A DNA stretch of 64,000 nucleotides from CAVXGU01 sp963761615 (GTDB taxonomy: Bacteria > Acidobacteriota > Vicinamibacteria > Vicinamibacterales > CAVVIG01), in contig CAVXGU010000004.1 in assembly GCA_963761615.1 (NCBI GenBank), positions 1 through 64,000 on the forward strand, given 5' to 3'. Shown here piece after piece: positions 53,623 through 63,100 of this stretch (positions are counted from its first letter, which is position 1; every line of letters starts with the position of its first letter). The notes under the pieces are model-generated. The model ran no database searches. It saw only the letters and a list, made by a program, of their open reading frames with translations, and was not told the DNA's origin. A program made the translations under genes and the position numbers.

Positions 53623-54255
53623 TCAAATGCAGGAGGACGCACTACCCGGCGCGATAGCCGAGCCGGACATGGTGAACTGGAACTTGAAGTTCACCGGGCC
53701 GGTCGGATTGGCGGGACGAGCGTATCGGAAGCCACACTTGAGAACCCCTGGCGCACTGCCGCCTGGCGACACGCTCGTCGACAAGGGCCCCTCCAGGTTC
53801 TGAAATGACGTGGCATCCGGTGCGCCGGGCACATTGGTCGGGACGCTTCCCACCTGAATGAACAGATCGGTCGTCAGAAGTTCGCCTGACACTTCGTAGG
53901 CCCCTGGCGAGATCCCAATCACTCGCGTGTACTGCTGTCCAGTTCCCGAGATCGTGAGACCGGCGAACGTCACGCTGAAGGACCCCGGACTGCTGCTCCC
54001 GCTGGCGGTGTTGAAGGCGTTGACAGTGAACTGCGCGCCCGGCGAATTGACGGCTCCGCATGAGGGTGGGGAGGGGGTGGATGGGCAACTGGGATCCAGC
54101 GCCGGGACGGAACTCGTGGAGCTCGGTCCGCTCGGACTTCCAGAGCTCGACGATGATCCGCCGTTGCCGTTGCCGCCGCTGCTGCCACCGCAAGAGGCGA
54201 CGAGCACCGTCGCACCGAAAAGGACTCCAAGGTGAAGGATTGAGCTGGGTCTCAC
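53623..54255 (-). CDS. lipoprotein of unknown function
   Basis: This 210-residue protein has a lipobox VLVASC with the lipid cysteine at about residue 22, then a Gly/Ser/Pro linker (GGSSSSSGSPSGPSSTSS). The rest is strand-rich (FTVNAFNTASGSSSPGSFSV, GISPGAYEVSGELLTTDLFI). It is probably anchored to a membrane and exposed to the periplasm. The family is not recognised. It lies 24 bases after another lipoprotein gene. Confidence 0.8.
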   Translation of the reverse strand: MRPSSILHLGVLFGATVLVASCGGSSGGNGNGGSSSSSGSPSGPSSTSSVPALDPSCPSTPSPPSCGAVNSPGAQFTVNAFNTASGSSSPGSFSVTFAGLTISGTGQQYTRVIGISPGAYEVSGELLTTDLFIQVGSVPTNVPGAPDATSFQNLEGPLSTSVSPGGSAPGVLKCGFRYARPANPTGPVNFKFQFTMSGSAIAPGSASSCI

Positions 54256-54279
54256 GGAGCCGCCCTTCTTCGACGTGAT

Positions 54280-55062
54280 CTACTGACAGGCGCTCGTGCT
54301 TGCGCTCAGCGTGCATCCACCGCCGCACGAGCCAGTGACCGACTCTCCCTGAACCGTGGCTGACTGCGTGCCCGTCGCATGGTGCGACAGCAGGTCGTAG
54401 CTCGACAGCGTCAGCGTCGTGCCGCTGAGCTGCCCCTGAAGGAGGAAGCCAGGGTCCCCAGCGACGTTCTTCGACACACCAGCGCCGGAAGCCGATCCGT
54501 TGCTCGATACGACAACGTTCCAGACACCGACTTCTCCGCCTGGCGGGTTCGCCGGCGGGCCCGCGTAGAACACGGGACCGTAGGTACCGCAGTAGGTCGT
54601 GACCGTGTTACTCGTTCCATCCAGGGTCGAGAATCCGCCGCCGGTCCCACCCGTGCCGGTGTAAGAGCCGGAAAGGACCCCGCTGGCAACGCTTCCATTC
54701 ACAGCAAACCCGCCGCCTGAGAGGGCCACGGCGCTTGTCGCCGAATCGTAGGTGCCGCTGAGATCCGTCGTCCCGGCTCCCGTGAGGTGAACGCTCCCGG
54801 TCGCCTGCGATACGGCCAATGGCCTGATGGAGCTGGTCGATATCGTTGCCTGGATGGTGACCGACAAGGTGCCGCTCTGCCCGCCACTCCCGGCAACGGT
54901 TCCTTGAAACTTCGTTGTGTTCGTCGGCTGGGAAGGTGTCGTGGGCGTTGCTGGAGTTGTGCCGGTTGATGAAGACGAGCCGCCGCAAGCGGCCAGCATC
55001 GCCGCCAGCGAGGCGACAACCGGCAGTCGGCAGGCAATCCGAAGGCTTGCAGACGATTTCAT
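54280..55062 (-). CDS. lipoprotein of unknown function, Gly/Ser/Thr-rich
   Basis: This 260-residue protein has a lipobox MLAACGG at about residue 22-26 followed by a Thr/Pro linker (TGTTPATPTTPSQPTNTTK). Strand repeats such as GTLSVTIQATISTSSI and SGSYTGTGGTGGGFSTLDGT suggest a beta-sandwich. Cysteines in TYCGTYG and SCGGGCTLSASTSACQ may pair after export. With the next gene it forms a two-gene lipoprotein unit. Confidence 0.78.
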   Translation of the reverse strand: MKSSASLRIACRLPVVASLAAMLAACGGSSSSTGTTPATPTTPSQPTNTTKFQGTVAGSGGQSGTLSVTIQATISTSSIRPLAVSQATGSVHLTGAGTTDLSGTYDSATSAVALSGGGFAVNGSVASGVLSGSYTGTGGTGGGFSTLDGTSNTVTTYCGTYGPVFYAGPPANPPGGEVGVWNVVVSSNGSASGAGVSKNVAGDPGFLLQGQLSGTTLTLSSYDLLSHHATGTQSATVQGESVTGSCGGGCTLSASTSACQ

Positions 55063-55299
55063 TTACAACGCCAGCGGGCGTCGGACAGTATCCGTCACGG
55101 AAGCATAATATAGTCATCTATGGTAGATAATTTATCCATAAATATGACGCGCTCTTGCGGCGATGGGCTAGCGCTGTGAAGTTGATTTCAGAGCATTAGG
55201 GACGACACCAGAGATCATCACGAGAGCGTCGAACCCGCGACGAGTCAGTGACTTGGACCAACAAGGCGCGTCAGTGCCGCACTGATCCCGAGTTGCTGC

Positions 55300-55721
55300 T
55301 GCCGCGAGGCCCTGGCCGCGGGCGCCGACGTCGTCGTCATGGTCCATCCCGACTACCGGTACACGCCGCTGCTCGTCACCGCCATGGCCAGCAGGGTGGC
55401 GCTCGGGGTCTACGACGTTTTCGACAACCAGATCCTGGCCCAGAGTGCGCCCATTTCGGCTTCGGCATCGGCGAGGTGTCCTGCCCGACGAAGTACTTCG
55501 AAGAGGCAACCTCGATCGACTTCCGGCGCAGCCTGACGTATGGTGTCGGCGTTCTCAGGACGACGGTGCAGTTCGCGTTCGAGCAGCGGGGCGTGATGCA
55601 CTCGCGGATCTTCAGCGCGAGCGGACGCAGGATCGACCCGGCTCGGTCCCCCTACTACCAGGCCGGATCGCGCGAGCAGCCGGGGTCGCAGGCTATCGAG
55701 GCGGACCCGCGGTCCCAGTAG
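55300..55721 (+). pseudogene. relic of a GT2 polyprenol-phosphate sugar transferase
   Basis: One frame reads CREALAAGADVVVMVHPDYR, YTPLLVTAMASRVALGVYDV and then directly FDNQILAQ. After a frame shift near 55440 the next frame gives HFGFGIGEVSCPTKYFEEAT, SIDFRRSLTYGVGVLRTTVQ and RGVMHSRIFSASGRRID. These match the middle and C-terminal part of dolichol-phosphate-mannose-type glycosyltransferases. The N-terminal third and a segment of roughly 70-80 residues between VALGVYDV and FDNQ are missing. Unlike the other frame breaks here this has large deletions, so it is a true relic. Its 3' end overlaps the M3 peptidase stop. The spacer 55063-55299 upstream has nothing else. Confidence 0.82.
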
Positions 55722-57784
55722 GCTCCGTCCCCGCCGCCGTCAGTCCCCGCCGCGCCAGCATCGGGTCGATCACCGGATCGCGTCCCAGGAACCTGCGGTA
55801 CATCTCGGCGTTGTCGATCGTGTTGCCGCGCGACAGCACGAGAGCGCGGAGGCGATCGCCGTTCGCCCGCGTGAAGCCGCCGTGGGCCCTGAACCAGGCG
55901 AACGCGTCCTCGTCCAGCATCTCGGCCCAGAGATACGCGTAGTATCCCGCGCAGTAGCCGCTCTCCCAGATGTGGAGGAAGTAGGTCGATCGGTACCGCG
56001 GCGGGACCGCCGGCACGTCGAGCCCGGCGTCGGCGAGCGCCGCCGCCTCGAACTGGTCGATGTCGTCCACCGTCGTCCCGGCGGGCAAGGTGTGCCAGCA
56101 CAGGTCGAGCACCGCGGCCGCCAGGGTCTGGGTGAGCGCGCGCCCCTGATCGAACGTGCGCGCCCGCGCGATCCGCTCGACGAGCGCGGCCGGGATCGGC
56201 CGGCCGGTCTCGTGGTGCACGGCGTAGCGCGGGAGGATCGCCGGGTCGAGCGCGGGGTGCTCGTTGAACTGCGAGGGGAACTCGAGGAAGTCGCGCGCGA
56301 CGGCGGTGCCGGAGAGGCTGGGGTACCGCTGCTCCGAGAACAGGCCGTGCAGCGTGTGGCCGAACTCGTGGAACAGCGTCTCCACGTCGTCCAGGCCGAT
56401 GAGCGCCGGCCTGCCGGGCGCCGGCCTGGCGAAGTTGCACACGTTGTAGATGACGGGCTGCGTGCCGAGCAGCGTCGACTGCCTGACCAGCACGTTCATC
56501 CAGGCGCCGCCGTTCTTGTTGTCGCGCGCGAAGAAGTCGCCGTAGAAGAGCGCGAGCTGCGCGCCGTCGCGATCGAAGATGTCGAAGACGCGGACGTCGG
56601 GATGGTAGACGGGCAGGTCGTGCCGCTCCCTGAACGAGAGGCCGAACATGCGCTCGGCGGCGAAGAACACGCCGTCGCGCAGCACGCGGTCCAGCTCGAA
56701 GAACGGCAGCACCTCCGTCTCGTCCAGGTCGAACGCCTCCTTGCGCAGCCGCTCGGCGTAGAAGTCCCAGTCCCAGGGCTGGAGCGTGAAGCCGCCGCCC
56801 TGTTCGTCGATCAGGCGCTGGAGCGCCGCGGCTTCCTCGCGGGCCTTGCGCACCGCAGCCGGCACGAGGCGATCGAGGAAGCGCCTGGCCGCCGCCGGCG
56901 TCCCCGCCATCTGATCCTGCAGCTGCCACGCCGCGAACGTCGGAAACCCGAGGAGGGCGGCCTGCTCGGCCCGGATCGCCGCCAGGCGCGTGACGATGGC
57001 GCGCGTGTCGTTGGCGTCGCCGCGCTCGGCGCGCGTCCAGCCGGCGCGATAGAGCTTCTCGCGCGTCGCGCGGCTTGGTCAGGAAGCGCAGCGGCGGCTG
57101 CGCGGTCGTGTTCTTCAGCGTCAGGACGCACGCCCCGTCCAGCCCGCGAGCCGTCGCCGCCTGCGCGGCCGCCTCGACGTCCGCGGGCGGCAGGCCGTCG
57201 AGCTCCGCCGGATCCGACACGACAAGCGCTCCGTCACGCGCGGCCGCGAGCAGACAGTTGGAGAACCGGGCGCCGAGTGCTGCCTCCTCCTCGTTGAGCG
57301 CCTTCAGCCGCGCCTGGTCGACTTCCGACAGCCGGGCCCCGGCCAGAACCAGCTCCCGGTGCCGCACCTCGAGGAGCCGCAGCGACTCCGGATCCAGACC
57401 CAGGCCGGCCCGGGCGTCATAGACGGCCTCGATGCGAGCGAAGAGGCGCCGGTTCAGATCGACGGCATCGTCGTGCGCGGCGAGTCTGGGCGCGACGGCT
57501 TCCTCCGTCCGCTGCAGCACCGGGTCGGAGAGGGCGCTCGCCAACGCGAAGAAGGTCCGCCGGACGCGCTCGAGCGACCGGCCGCTGCGCTCGAGGGCGA
57601 CCAGCGTGTTCTCGAACGTCGGCGGCGCCGGATCGTCGGCGATGCGCGCGACCTCGGCGAGGTGTTCCGCGATGGCCGTTTCGAACGCGGGCAGGAAGTC
57701 CTCGCTGCGGATCCGGTCGAACTGCGGCGCCTGGAAGGGAAGCGGACTGCGCGTGAGCAGCGGATCGTCGCCGTGATCGGTCAT
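55693..57784 (-). CDS. M3 family metallopeptidase (oligopeptidase A/Dcp-like), one frame break
   Basis: This peptidase of about 697 residues cleaves short peptides. The N-terminal frame from ATG 57784 (DPLLTRSPLPFQAPQFDRIR) holds to RFLTKPRDA near 57063. An extra base then shifts it to REKLYRAGWTRAERGDANDT and on through MAGTPAAARRFLDRLVPAAV. The zinc site is intact as ETLFHEFGHTLHGLFS, with IWESGYCAGYYAYLWAEML downstream. No signal peptide is seen, so it is probably cytoplasmic. Confidence 0.92.
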
Positions 57785-57876
57785 TCGAGCGAGTATATGG
57801 CACCGGGCGCGGACGACCCGACGCCCGAGATCGGAGAGAGCCGCGCGCCACGACTGGACCGCAATCGGGTCTGCGT

Positions 57877-59652
57877 CTAGCTCGATCCTGCGCGGGCCGC
57901 GCGCGGCCCCTCGCCGGGGAACACCGCGCGATCCTGGTCGGGATACCCGAAGCGAACCGAGAACCGATCCAGCCAGAGCTCGACGCCCGGCTCGGTCCAG
58001 ATCTGGAAGCTGACGACCTGCGACGTGGCGAGGTCGCATCGCATCGGGATGTCGTGGTAGGCCGTCGAGACGAAGTTGCCGGTGCGGATCGCCCCGCCGC
58101 AGAGAATCCTCCCGTCGCCATCCGTCATGACGACGTCGACGAGCGGCCGAGGCGTGGCCAGCGAGGCGGCGTTCACGCGAAGCCCCAGCACGACCAGCAG
58201 GTAGCCCTGCGGGAGCAGCTCGTCGGTGTCCAGCGCGACCATCCGCGCGCGCGGCCGGGCCCGCGCGTACAGCACGGTGCGGCTGGCCGATTCGGGGTCC
58301 GGGATCCGTTCCGTGTCCAGCATGCGGAGCTCCGGCGCCGGCCGCCGGTAGATGCCCGGCCCGCTGACGCGCTGCGCGACGAACAGCCACACGAGGACGA
58401 CGACCGCAGCGGCGTGCCAGCGCCAGCCCGCCCGCACGAAGCGCTCGGCGCACCAGGCCAGGGGCCACGCCGCCAGCAGATCCACCATCGGCCAGATCGG
58501 CAGCGCGAAGCGGTGCGACGAAAACGTCAGCGCGTGCACGCCGAACAGCGCCGCGACGGCGGCGGGCGCGGGCCACAGGACCGACCAGGCGGGACTTCGC
58601 CACAGCATCACCAGGCCGAGCAGGGCGAGCAGCGACACGAGCGATCCCCGCGCCAGACGGAGCCACCAGTCGAGCGGCAGCAGGTTGAGCGCGCCGCGGG
58701 ACAGGTACAGGGCCAGGGGCCGGGGCACGTTCCAGCCGTCCTTCAGGAACCCGAAGAAGTACGCCGTCCGGCGCCCGGTGAGCGCCAGCGCCGCGAGCGG
58801 CTCGTCGCGGACGAATTGCCACCCCGCCGGGGCGACCGGAGGCCGCAACGCGCTGTAGGTGCCGTCGGCGTTCGGATTGTTCCCCCACTGGAGGGTGCCC
58901 CGGAAATCCGTCCAGAGCGTGACGACGCGTGGCGTGGCGCCGACCGCGAGCCCGCCCACACCGAATGCCACGATCCCGACGGCGGACACGGCGACGATCG
59001 CCGCGCGGAGGCGTCTCGAGAAGCTCGGACACAGGATCACGGCCACGAAGAGCACCGGGAACATCACGATCAGCGCTTTCCGCACCGCCATGGCCAGCGC
59101 GCACAGCGCCGCGGCTCCGGCGAAGAGCCAGACCGACCGCCTGGGCGCCGTCGCGGCCAGGGCCGCCACGATGGCGGCGACCGCCGCCGTCACGAGGAAC
59201 GCGGCGGTGATCTGGTACTGAAGCGTCGCGGCGTACGCGTGGAACATCTGGCCGAAGACGACGAGGAGCCCGGCGACGCCGCCCACCGTCTCCCCGGACC
59301 CCCGGCGTCCCATGAGCCAGACGAGCATCGCCATGGCCGACACCAGCCCGCAGAACACGATCTTGGCCGCCAGCCGCGATCCGTGGAACAGGGCGTACAG
59401 CAGGGCGAGGACGCCGGTGTAGCCGGGATGCGAGAACTTCAGCAGCCGGGCCACGTCACCCGACTGCCAGACTGCCCGCGCGATGGCATCGTAGGTCTTG
59501 GTGTCGATGCCCAGGTTGTAGATGGCCGGCGAGTCCGGGTGCGCGAGCACGAAGTGGACGTTCCACCATGTGCCGAGCGCGAGCCCGACGAGGAAGAGGG
59601 CCTGAACGATCCGGTGCTGTCGGGGAAGGTCCGCGGTCGCGGCGGAGCTCAA
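57877..59652 (-). CDS. multi-pass membrane glycosyltransferase-like protein (GT39/GT87-like)
   Basis: This 591-residue protein has about ten to eleven hydrophobic helices over residues 15-430 and a soluble C-terminal domain. The first loop has GIDTKTYDAIARAVWQSGDV, resembling GT-C enzymes with an acidic residue in loop 1. The C-terminal part (residues 440-590) is strand-rich, with VVSFQIWTEPGVELWLDRFS. GT-C enzymes use polyprenyl-phosphate sugars, which a partner like the nearby GT2 relic would have made. The start is TTG 59652, two bases-frame after the upstream stop. Confidence 0.75.
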   Translation of the reverse strand: MSSAATADLPRQHRIVQALFLVGLALGTWWNVHFVLAHPDSPAIYNLGIDTKTYDAIARAVWQSGDVARLLKFSHPGYTGVLALLYALFHGSRLAAKIVFCGLVSAMAMLVWLMGRRGSGETVGGVAGLLVVFGQMFHAYAATLQYQITAAFLVTAAVAAIVAALAATAPRRSVWLFAGAAALCALAMAVRKALIVMFPVLFVAVILCPSFSRRLRAAIVAVSAVGIVAFGVGGLAVGATPRVVTLWTDFRGTLQWGNNPNADGTYSALRPPVAPAGWQFVRDEPLAALALTGRRTAYFFGFLKDGWNVPRPLALYLSRGALNLLPLDWWLRLARGSLVSLLALLGLVMLWRSPAWSVLWPAPAAVAALFGVHALTFSSHRFALPIWPMVDLLAAWPLAWCAERFVRAGWRWHAAAVVVLVWLFVAQRVSGPGIYRRPAPELRMLDTERIPDPESASRTVLYARARPRARMVALDTDELLPQGYLLVVLGLRVNAASLATPRPLVDVVMTDGDGRILCGGAIRTGNFVSTAYHDIPMRCDLATSQVVSFQIWTEPGVELWLDRFSVRFGYPDQDRAVFPGEGPRAARAGSS

Positions 59653-59656
59653 TGGA

Positions 59657-60565
59657 TCACGCCAGCCGCCGGCTGCTGATCTCCGCCTGGTGGCCGGCGC
59701 GAATGACCGTGGCCAGCTGGGCGGCGAAGATCGTCACGAGCGCGCGCACCGATTCGCGCTGCTCGCGGCCGTGGCGCAGTTCGACCGCCAGCACGCCGCT
59801 GGCGCCGTCCGGCGTGAGCAGCGGCACGGTCAGCGCGCCGGACGCGCGCTCGCTGCCGTTGACGACGCACGCGCGGCCCGTCCGGAACGCTTCGGCCGTG
59901 GCGTTGCTCGCCTCGCGTCCGACCCGGGGCAGTTGCTCCAGCACCTCGTCGGAATAGCCGTGCGCCCAGGACGGCTGCAGCCTCGACAGCTGCGGATCCC
60001 AGAGCCACACGATCACGCCGACCGCGTCGAAGACGCGGGACACGTCCTCGAGCAGCGTCGGCAGCTGGCCGACGTCGTCCAGCTTCGCCAGCGCCGTGCA
60101 CAGGTGCGCGGCGGCCGGCAGGTTGGGCGTGAAGGGCAGCGGCGGCGGCGTGGGCGGAGCGCTGGCCGGCGACTCGGCTTTGGCGCGGGTCCGCACGTCC
60201 GCAGCCGACCGCCGCCCGGCCATCGACCCGATCGCGGCGGTGATCAGACACCGCAGCCTCGTCGGCGGCGCACCCGGCTCGATCGGATCGGCCGCGGGTT
60301 CGGCCGCTTCGTGCTCCGGATCGGGATGGGCCGCGAGGAACTCGCGGATCATCGCATCGGGATCGACTCCGATCGCGCCCGCGTAGGCGCGGGCGAAGGC
60401 GCGACGAAAGATGCCGCCCGGCCAGTGCGACGTGTCGTCGCGCTCCAGCTCTTCGAGCAGGGAGAGCTTGATCTTGGTTTGTGCGGCAACGGTGGTGAGT
60501 GCGATGTTCCGTCGTTCACGTTGTTGGCGCAGTCGAGCACCAAAACTATCGCGCATAGGCGCCAC
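59657..60565 (-). CDS. RodZ-type HTH domain fused to a GAF domain
   Basis: This 302-residue protein starts with a RodZ/XRE-like helix-turn-helix (FGARLRQQRERRNIALTTVA, then TKIKLSLLEELERDDTSHWP and GGIFRRAFARAYAGAIGVDP). A Pro-rich linker follows, and then a GAF domain (LEDVSRVFDAVGVIVWLWDP through LLTPDGASGVLAVELRHGRE). RodZ proteins normally continue into a membrane helix; here the helix is absent and a sensor domain replaces it. The function may be a ligand-controlled regulator. GTG 60565 or ATG 60556 is the start. Confidence 0.82.
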   Translation of the reverse strand: MAPMRDSFGARLRQQRERRNIALTTVAAQTKIKLSLLEELERDDTSHWPGGIFRRAFARAYAGAIGVDPDAMIREFLAAHPDPEHEAAEPAADPIEPGAPPTRLRCLITAAIGSMAGRRSAADVRTRAKAESPASAPPTPPPLPFTPNLPAAAHLCTALAKLDDVGQLPTLLEDVSRVFDAVGVIVWLWDPQLSRLQPSWAHGYSDEVLEQLPRVGREASNATAEAFRTGRACVVNGSERASGALTVPLLTPDGASGVLAVELRHGREQRESVRALVTIFAAQLATVIRAGHQAEISSRRLA

Positions 60566-60626
60566 TCACCCTTTCGCGTCCGAAGGGTACCAGCATGCGC
60601 CGTGGGGTGCAATGCCGAAAACGCCC

Positions 60627-61700
60627 TCAGCGGCGAAGGATCAGGTGCGAGTCGCCGAACTCGTGCCAGAGGTACCCGGCGCCCAGCGCCGCGCGGTAGG
60701 CGTCGGCACGCATCCGCTCGCCGAGGAGACCGTCGAGCATCGCCAGATGCGTGGCGCCGGGTTCGTGAAAGCCCGTGATCAACCCGTCGACCGACCGGAG
60801 CCGTCGTCCCGGCGAGACGACGAGGCCCGTCCAGCCCTCTCCGGGGAACGTTCCGCGATCGTCCGTCACGGTCTCGAGCGCCCGGACGACCGTCGTCCCC
60901 ACCGCGATGACGCGGCGGCCGGCACGGCGGGCGGCGTCGACCGCCTCGGCTGTCTCGCGCGGGACGCGGTAGAACTCCTCGTACGGCGGCTCGTGATCTT
61001 CCAGGCTGGATACGCCCGTGTGGAGCAGAATCGGCGCGATTCGGACGCCGCTCGCGAGCAGCCGGGCGACCAGCCCCGTCGTGAAGGGGCGGCCCGCGGA
61101 GGGCATCTCGGCGCTACCCCACTCGCGGGCGAAGACCGTCTGGTACACCTCGGCCGGCCACGCGCGCGTCACGTAGCGGTAGCGGATCGGCCGGCCGTGC
61201 CGCGCGAGGTACGCCGGAACCGGACCCGGCACGCGAAGCGCGGCCATCCACAGGCGCGACGCCGCCTCGAGCGCGTCGGGTCCCGCGGACACGGGATAGG
61301 GCGCCAGCAGGGTCACGCGGCCGCCCGCGGGCAGGCTGAGCTCCTGGCCGGTGCGGTTCTCCCGGCAGGGCCGCGACGCGCCGTCTCCCGGCTTCCGTAC
61401 TTCCACGGTCCAGAAGCCCCCGGGAAGCGCGGTCGACAGGTGGATCTCGAGCGTCTCGCCGGCGTGGGTGATCGCCGTCACCGCGGCGTTCAGCGTCCCG
61501 CTCGTGTTCACGACGAGCAGGTCGCCCGGGGCGAGCCAGCGCGGAAGGTCGCGAAACCGCGCGTGCGCGGTCGAGCCTCGCGCCACGTTCGACACCAGCA
61601 GACGCACCTGATCGCGCGCGAGACCCCGCGCTTCAGGAGGTGCCGACGCCTCGAGGCGGCCTGGCCGCGCGATCTCCGCCGTCACGCCCGCCGCAGCCAT
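60627..61700 (-). CDS. queA: S-adenosylmethionine:tRNA ribosyltransferase-isomerase (QueA-like)
   Basis: This 357-residue enzyme builds epoxyqueuosine on tRNA. Family segments are RFRDLPRWLAPGDLLVVNTS, RYRYVTRAWPAEVYQTVFAR, GSAEMPSAGRPFTTGLVARL and GTTVVRALETV. The final GLITGFHEPGATHLAMLDGL matches the family's 'NFHLPxSTLL' segment only loosely, so it is a divergent QueA-like member. ATG 61700 overlaps the SDR gene's end by 19 bases. Confidence 0.83.
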   Translation of the reverse strand: MAAAGVTAEIARPGRLEASAPPEARGLARDQVRLLVSNVARGSTAHARFRDLPRWLAPGDLLVVNTSGTLNAAVTAITHAGETLEIHLSTALPGGFWTVEVRKPGDGASRPCRENRTGQELSLPAGGRVTLLAPYPVSAGPDALEAASRLWMAALRVPGPVPAYLARHGRPIRYRYVTRAWPAEVYQTVFAREWGSAEMPSAGRPFTTGLVARLLASGVRIAPILLHTGVSSLEDHEPPYEEFYRVPRETAEAVDAARRAGRRVIAVGTTVVRALETVTDDRGTFPGEGWTGLVVSPGRRLRSVDGLITGFHEPGATHLAMLDGLLGERMRADAYRAALGAGYLWHEFGDSHLILRR

Positions 61701-62410
61701 CGCGCGTCCTCCTGCTGGGCGAGGAACCGCTCGCCGCGGAGCGCTTCCGGATCCTGATCGAACAGCCAGTTCCAGAACGGGATCGTGATCTCGGGCAGCG
61801 GCCGGTCGGAGATGTCCTCGCCCGGGTAGGCGTCCTGGTGCATCGCGGTCCGCAGGTCGCCGGGATCGACGAGAACGGCCGACACGGGGCCGCCCTGAAG
61901 CTCGACGGCCAGCGTCCGCGTGAGCAGCTCGAGCGCCGCCTTGCTGGCGCCGTAAGGTCCCCAGCCCGGATAGGCGCCGTGCGCCGCATCGCTCGTGATG
62001 TTGACGATGAGTCCGCCTCTCGAGGCGAGCAGCGGCATGGCGTGCTGGACGAGCGCGATCGGCGCGCCGGCGTTCACGGGGAACACGCGTCCGAACCGCC
62101 GGACGTCGAAATCGAGCAGGCGTCCCGTGCCGCCGAGCTCGGACGCGTTGTTCACGAGCACGTCCAGGCCGCCGAGCCGGGCGGCCGCCTCCACCATCCG
62201 CGCCCGTACGGCCGCGTCGGTCACGTCGCCCGCCACGGCCTCGACCGCGCGCCCTCGCGCGCGGAGGGTCCCGGCCGCGCCGGCCAGCGGACCGGCAGCG
62301 CGCGCGTTGATCACCAGATCGCAGCCGCGGGCCGCCAGCACGCCCGCGATCACGGCGCCGAGCCCGCGGCTCGCGCCCGTGACGAGCGCCACTCGATTCG
62401 CCTCGGTCAT
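61682..62410 (-). CDS. short-chain dehydrogenase/reductase
   Basis: This 242-residue SDR has VALVTGASRGLGAVIAGVLA, LVNNASELGG, the serine in NITSDAAHG and YGASKAALE as the catalytic Tyr/Lys pair. The start is ATG 62410 after GAGGTGAC. It is divergent from a soxR-like gene, with a SoxR-type dyad between them, so it may be induced by redox-cycling compounds and reduce a reactive carbonyl or quinone. Confidence 0.9.
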   Translation of the reverse strand: MTEANRVALVTGASRGLGAVIAGVLAARGCDLVINARAAGPLAGAAGTLRARGRAVEAVAGDVTDAAVRARMVEAAARLGGLDVLVNNASELGGTGRLLDFDVRRFGRVFPVNAGAPIALVQHAMPLLASRGGLIVNITSDAAHGAYPGWGPYGASKAALELLTRTLAVELQGGPVSAVLVDPGDLRTAMHQDAYPGEDISDRPLPEITIPFWNWLFDQDPEALRGERFLAQQEDARWLRRA

Positions 62411-62437
62411 GTCGTCACCTCGGCCACCAGCTTCGAT

Positions 62438-62455
62438 CTTCAAGTGAGCTTGAAG
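62438..62455. promoter_or_regulatory. SoxR-type operator (perfect 18-bp dyad)
   Basis: CTTCAAGTGAGCTTGAAG is palindromic except at its centre and matches the SoxR box plan (CCTCAAGT-ACTTGAGG). On the minus strand TTGACT precedes it directly, as the -35 does in soxS promoters. It lies between the divergent SDR and soxR genes. Confidence 0.72.
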
Positions 62456-62484
62456 TCAAGCGGAAATTCCGGCAGACTGCGGAC

Positions 62485-62919
62485 ATGGACGAGGCGTTGA
62501 CGGTCGGGGAGGTGGCGGCGCGGAGCGGCGTGGCGGCGTCGGCGCTGCGGTTCTACGAGGAACGGGGGCTGATCCATTCCCAGCGCAACGGCGCCGGCCA
62601 CCGCCGGTACCCGCGCGCCGTGATCCGCCGGGTCGCGTTCATCGTGTTCGCGCAGAAAGTGGGGCTCTCGCTCGAGGAAGTCGCGGCCGAGCTCGGCAGG
62701 CTGCCGCGCCACCGCGTGCCCGAGCGTTCGGACTGGGCGAAGCTGTCGGCCCGGTGGCGAGCGCGCATCGAGGCGCGCATCGCCGAGCTCGAGCGCCTGA
62801 AGGACGGCATGACGGTGTGCATCGGATGCGGGTGCCTGTCGCTCGACCGGTGCCGGTTCTCGAACCCCGGCGACCGCGCCGGCCGCCGCGGTCCGGGAGC
62901 CAGGTACTGGATCTCGTGA
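62485..62919 (+). CDS. soxR: redox-sensing MerR-family activator SoxR
   Basis: This 144-residue regulator has the MerR winged helix (LTVGEVAARSGVAASALRFY then EERGLI), a dimerisation helix (RIEARIAELERLKDGM) and the [2Fe-2S] motif VCIGCGCLSLDRC (Cys112, 115, 117, 123; C-x2-C-x-C-x5-C) unique to SoxR. It senses oxidation of the cluster by redox-active compounds. The stop codon TGA is formed by the first unit of the octamer tract that follows. Confidence 0.95.
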   Translation: MDEALTVGEVAARSGVAASALRFYEERGLIHSQRNGAGHRRYPRAVIRRVAFIVFAQKVGLSLEEVAAELGRLPRHRVPERSDWAKLSARWRARIEARIAELERLKDGMTVCIGCGCLSLDRCRFSNPGDRAGRRGPGARYWIS

Positions 62920-63100
62920 TGGGGTAATGGGGTGATGGGGTAATGGGGTGATGGGGTAATGTTTTGTCACGCTGTCTCGCCCCATCACGACATCACCCCA
63001 TTACCCCATCGCCCATCTCCATTACCCCATTACCCCATCACCCCATCACCCCATCACCCATCACCCCATTACCCCATTACCCCATTACCCCATTACCCCA
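62916..63100. repeat. long inverted octamer array (GTGATGGG/GTAATGGG)
   Basis: Forward units (GTGATGGGGTAATGGG) run from 62916 to about 62963 and complementary units (CCCCATTACCCCATCACC) from about 62982 to 63100, with an 18-base centre. The two arms could form a hairpin of 45 bp or more. The left arm supplies the soxR stop codon and the right arm's last CCCCATG supplies the start codon of the next gene. Confidence 0.9.

Noticed and set aside
62916..63100. Possible CRISPR or telomere-like repeat
   Set aside because: The octamer is degenerate, without spacers, and recurs between ordinary genes; the contig does not end here.
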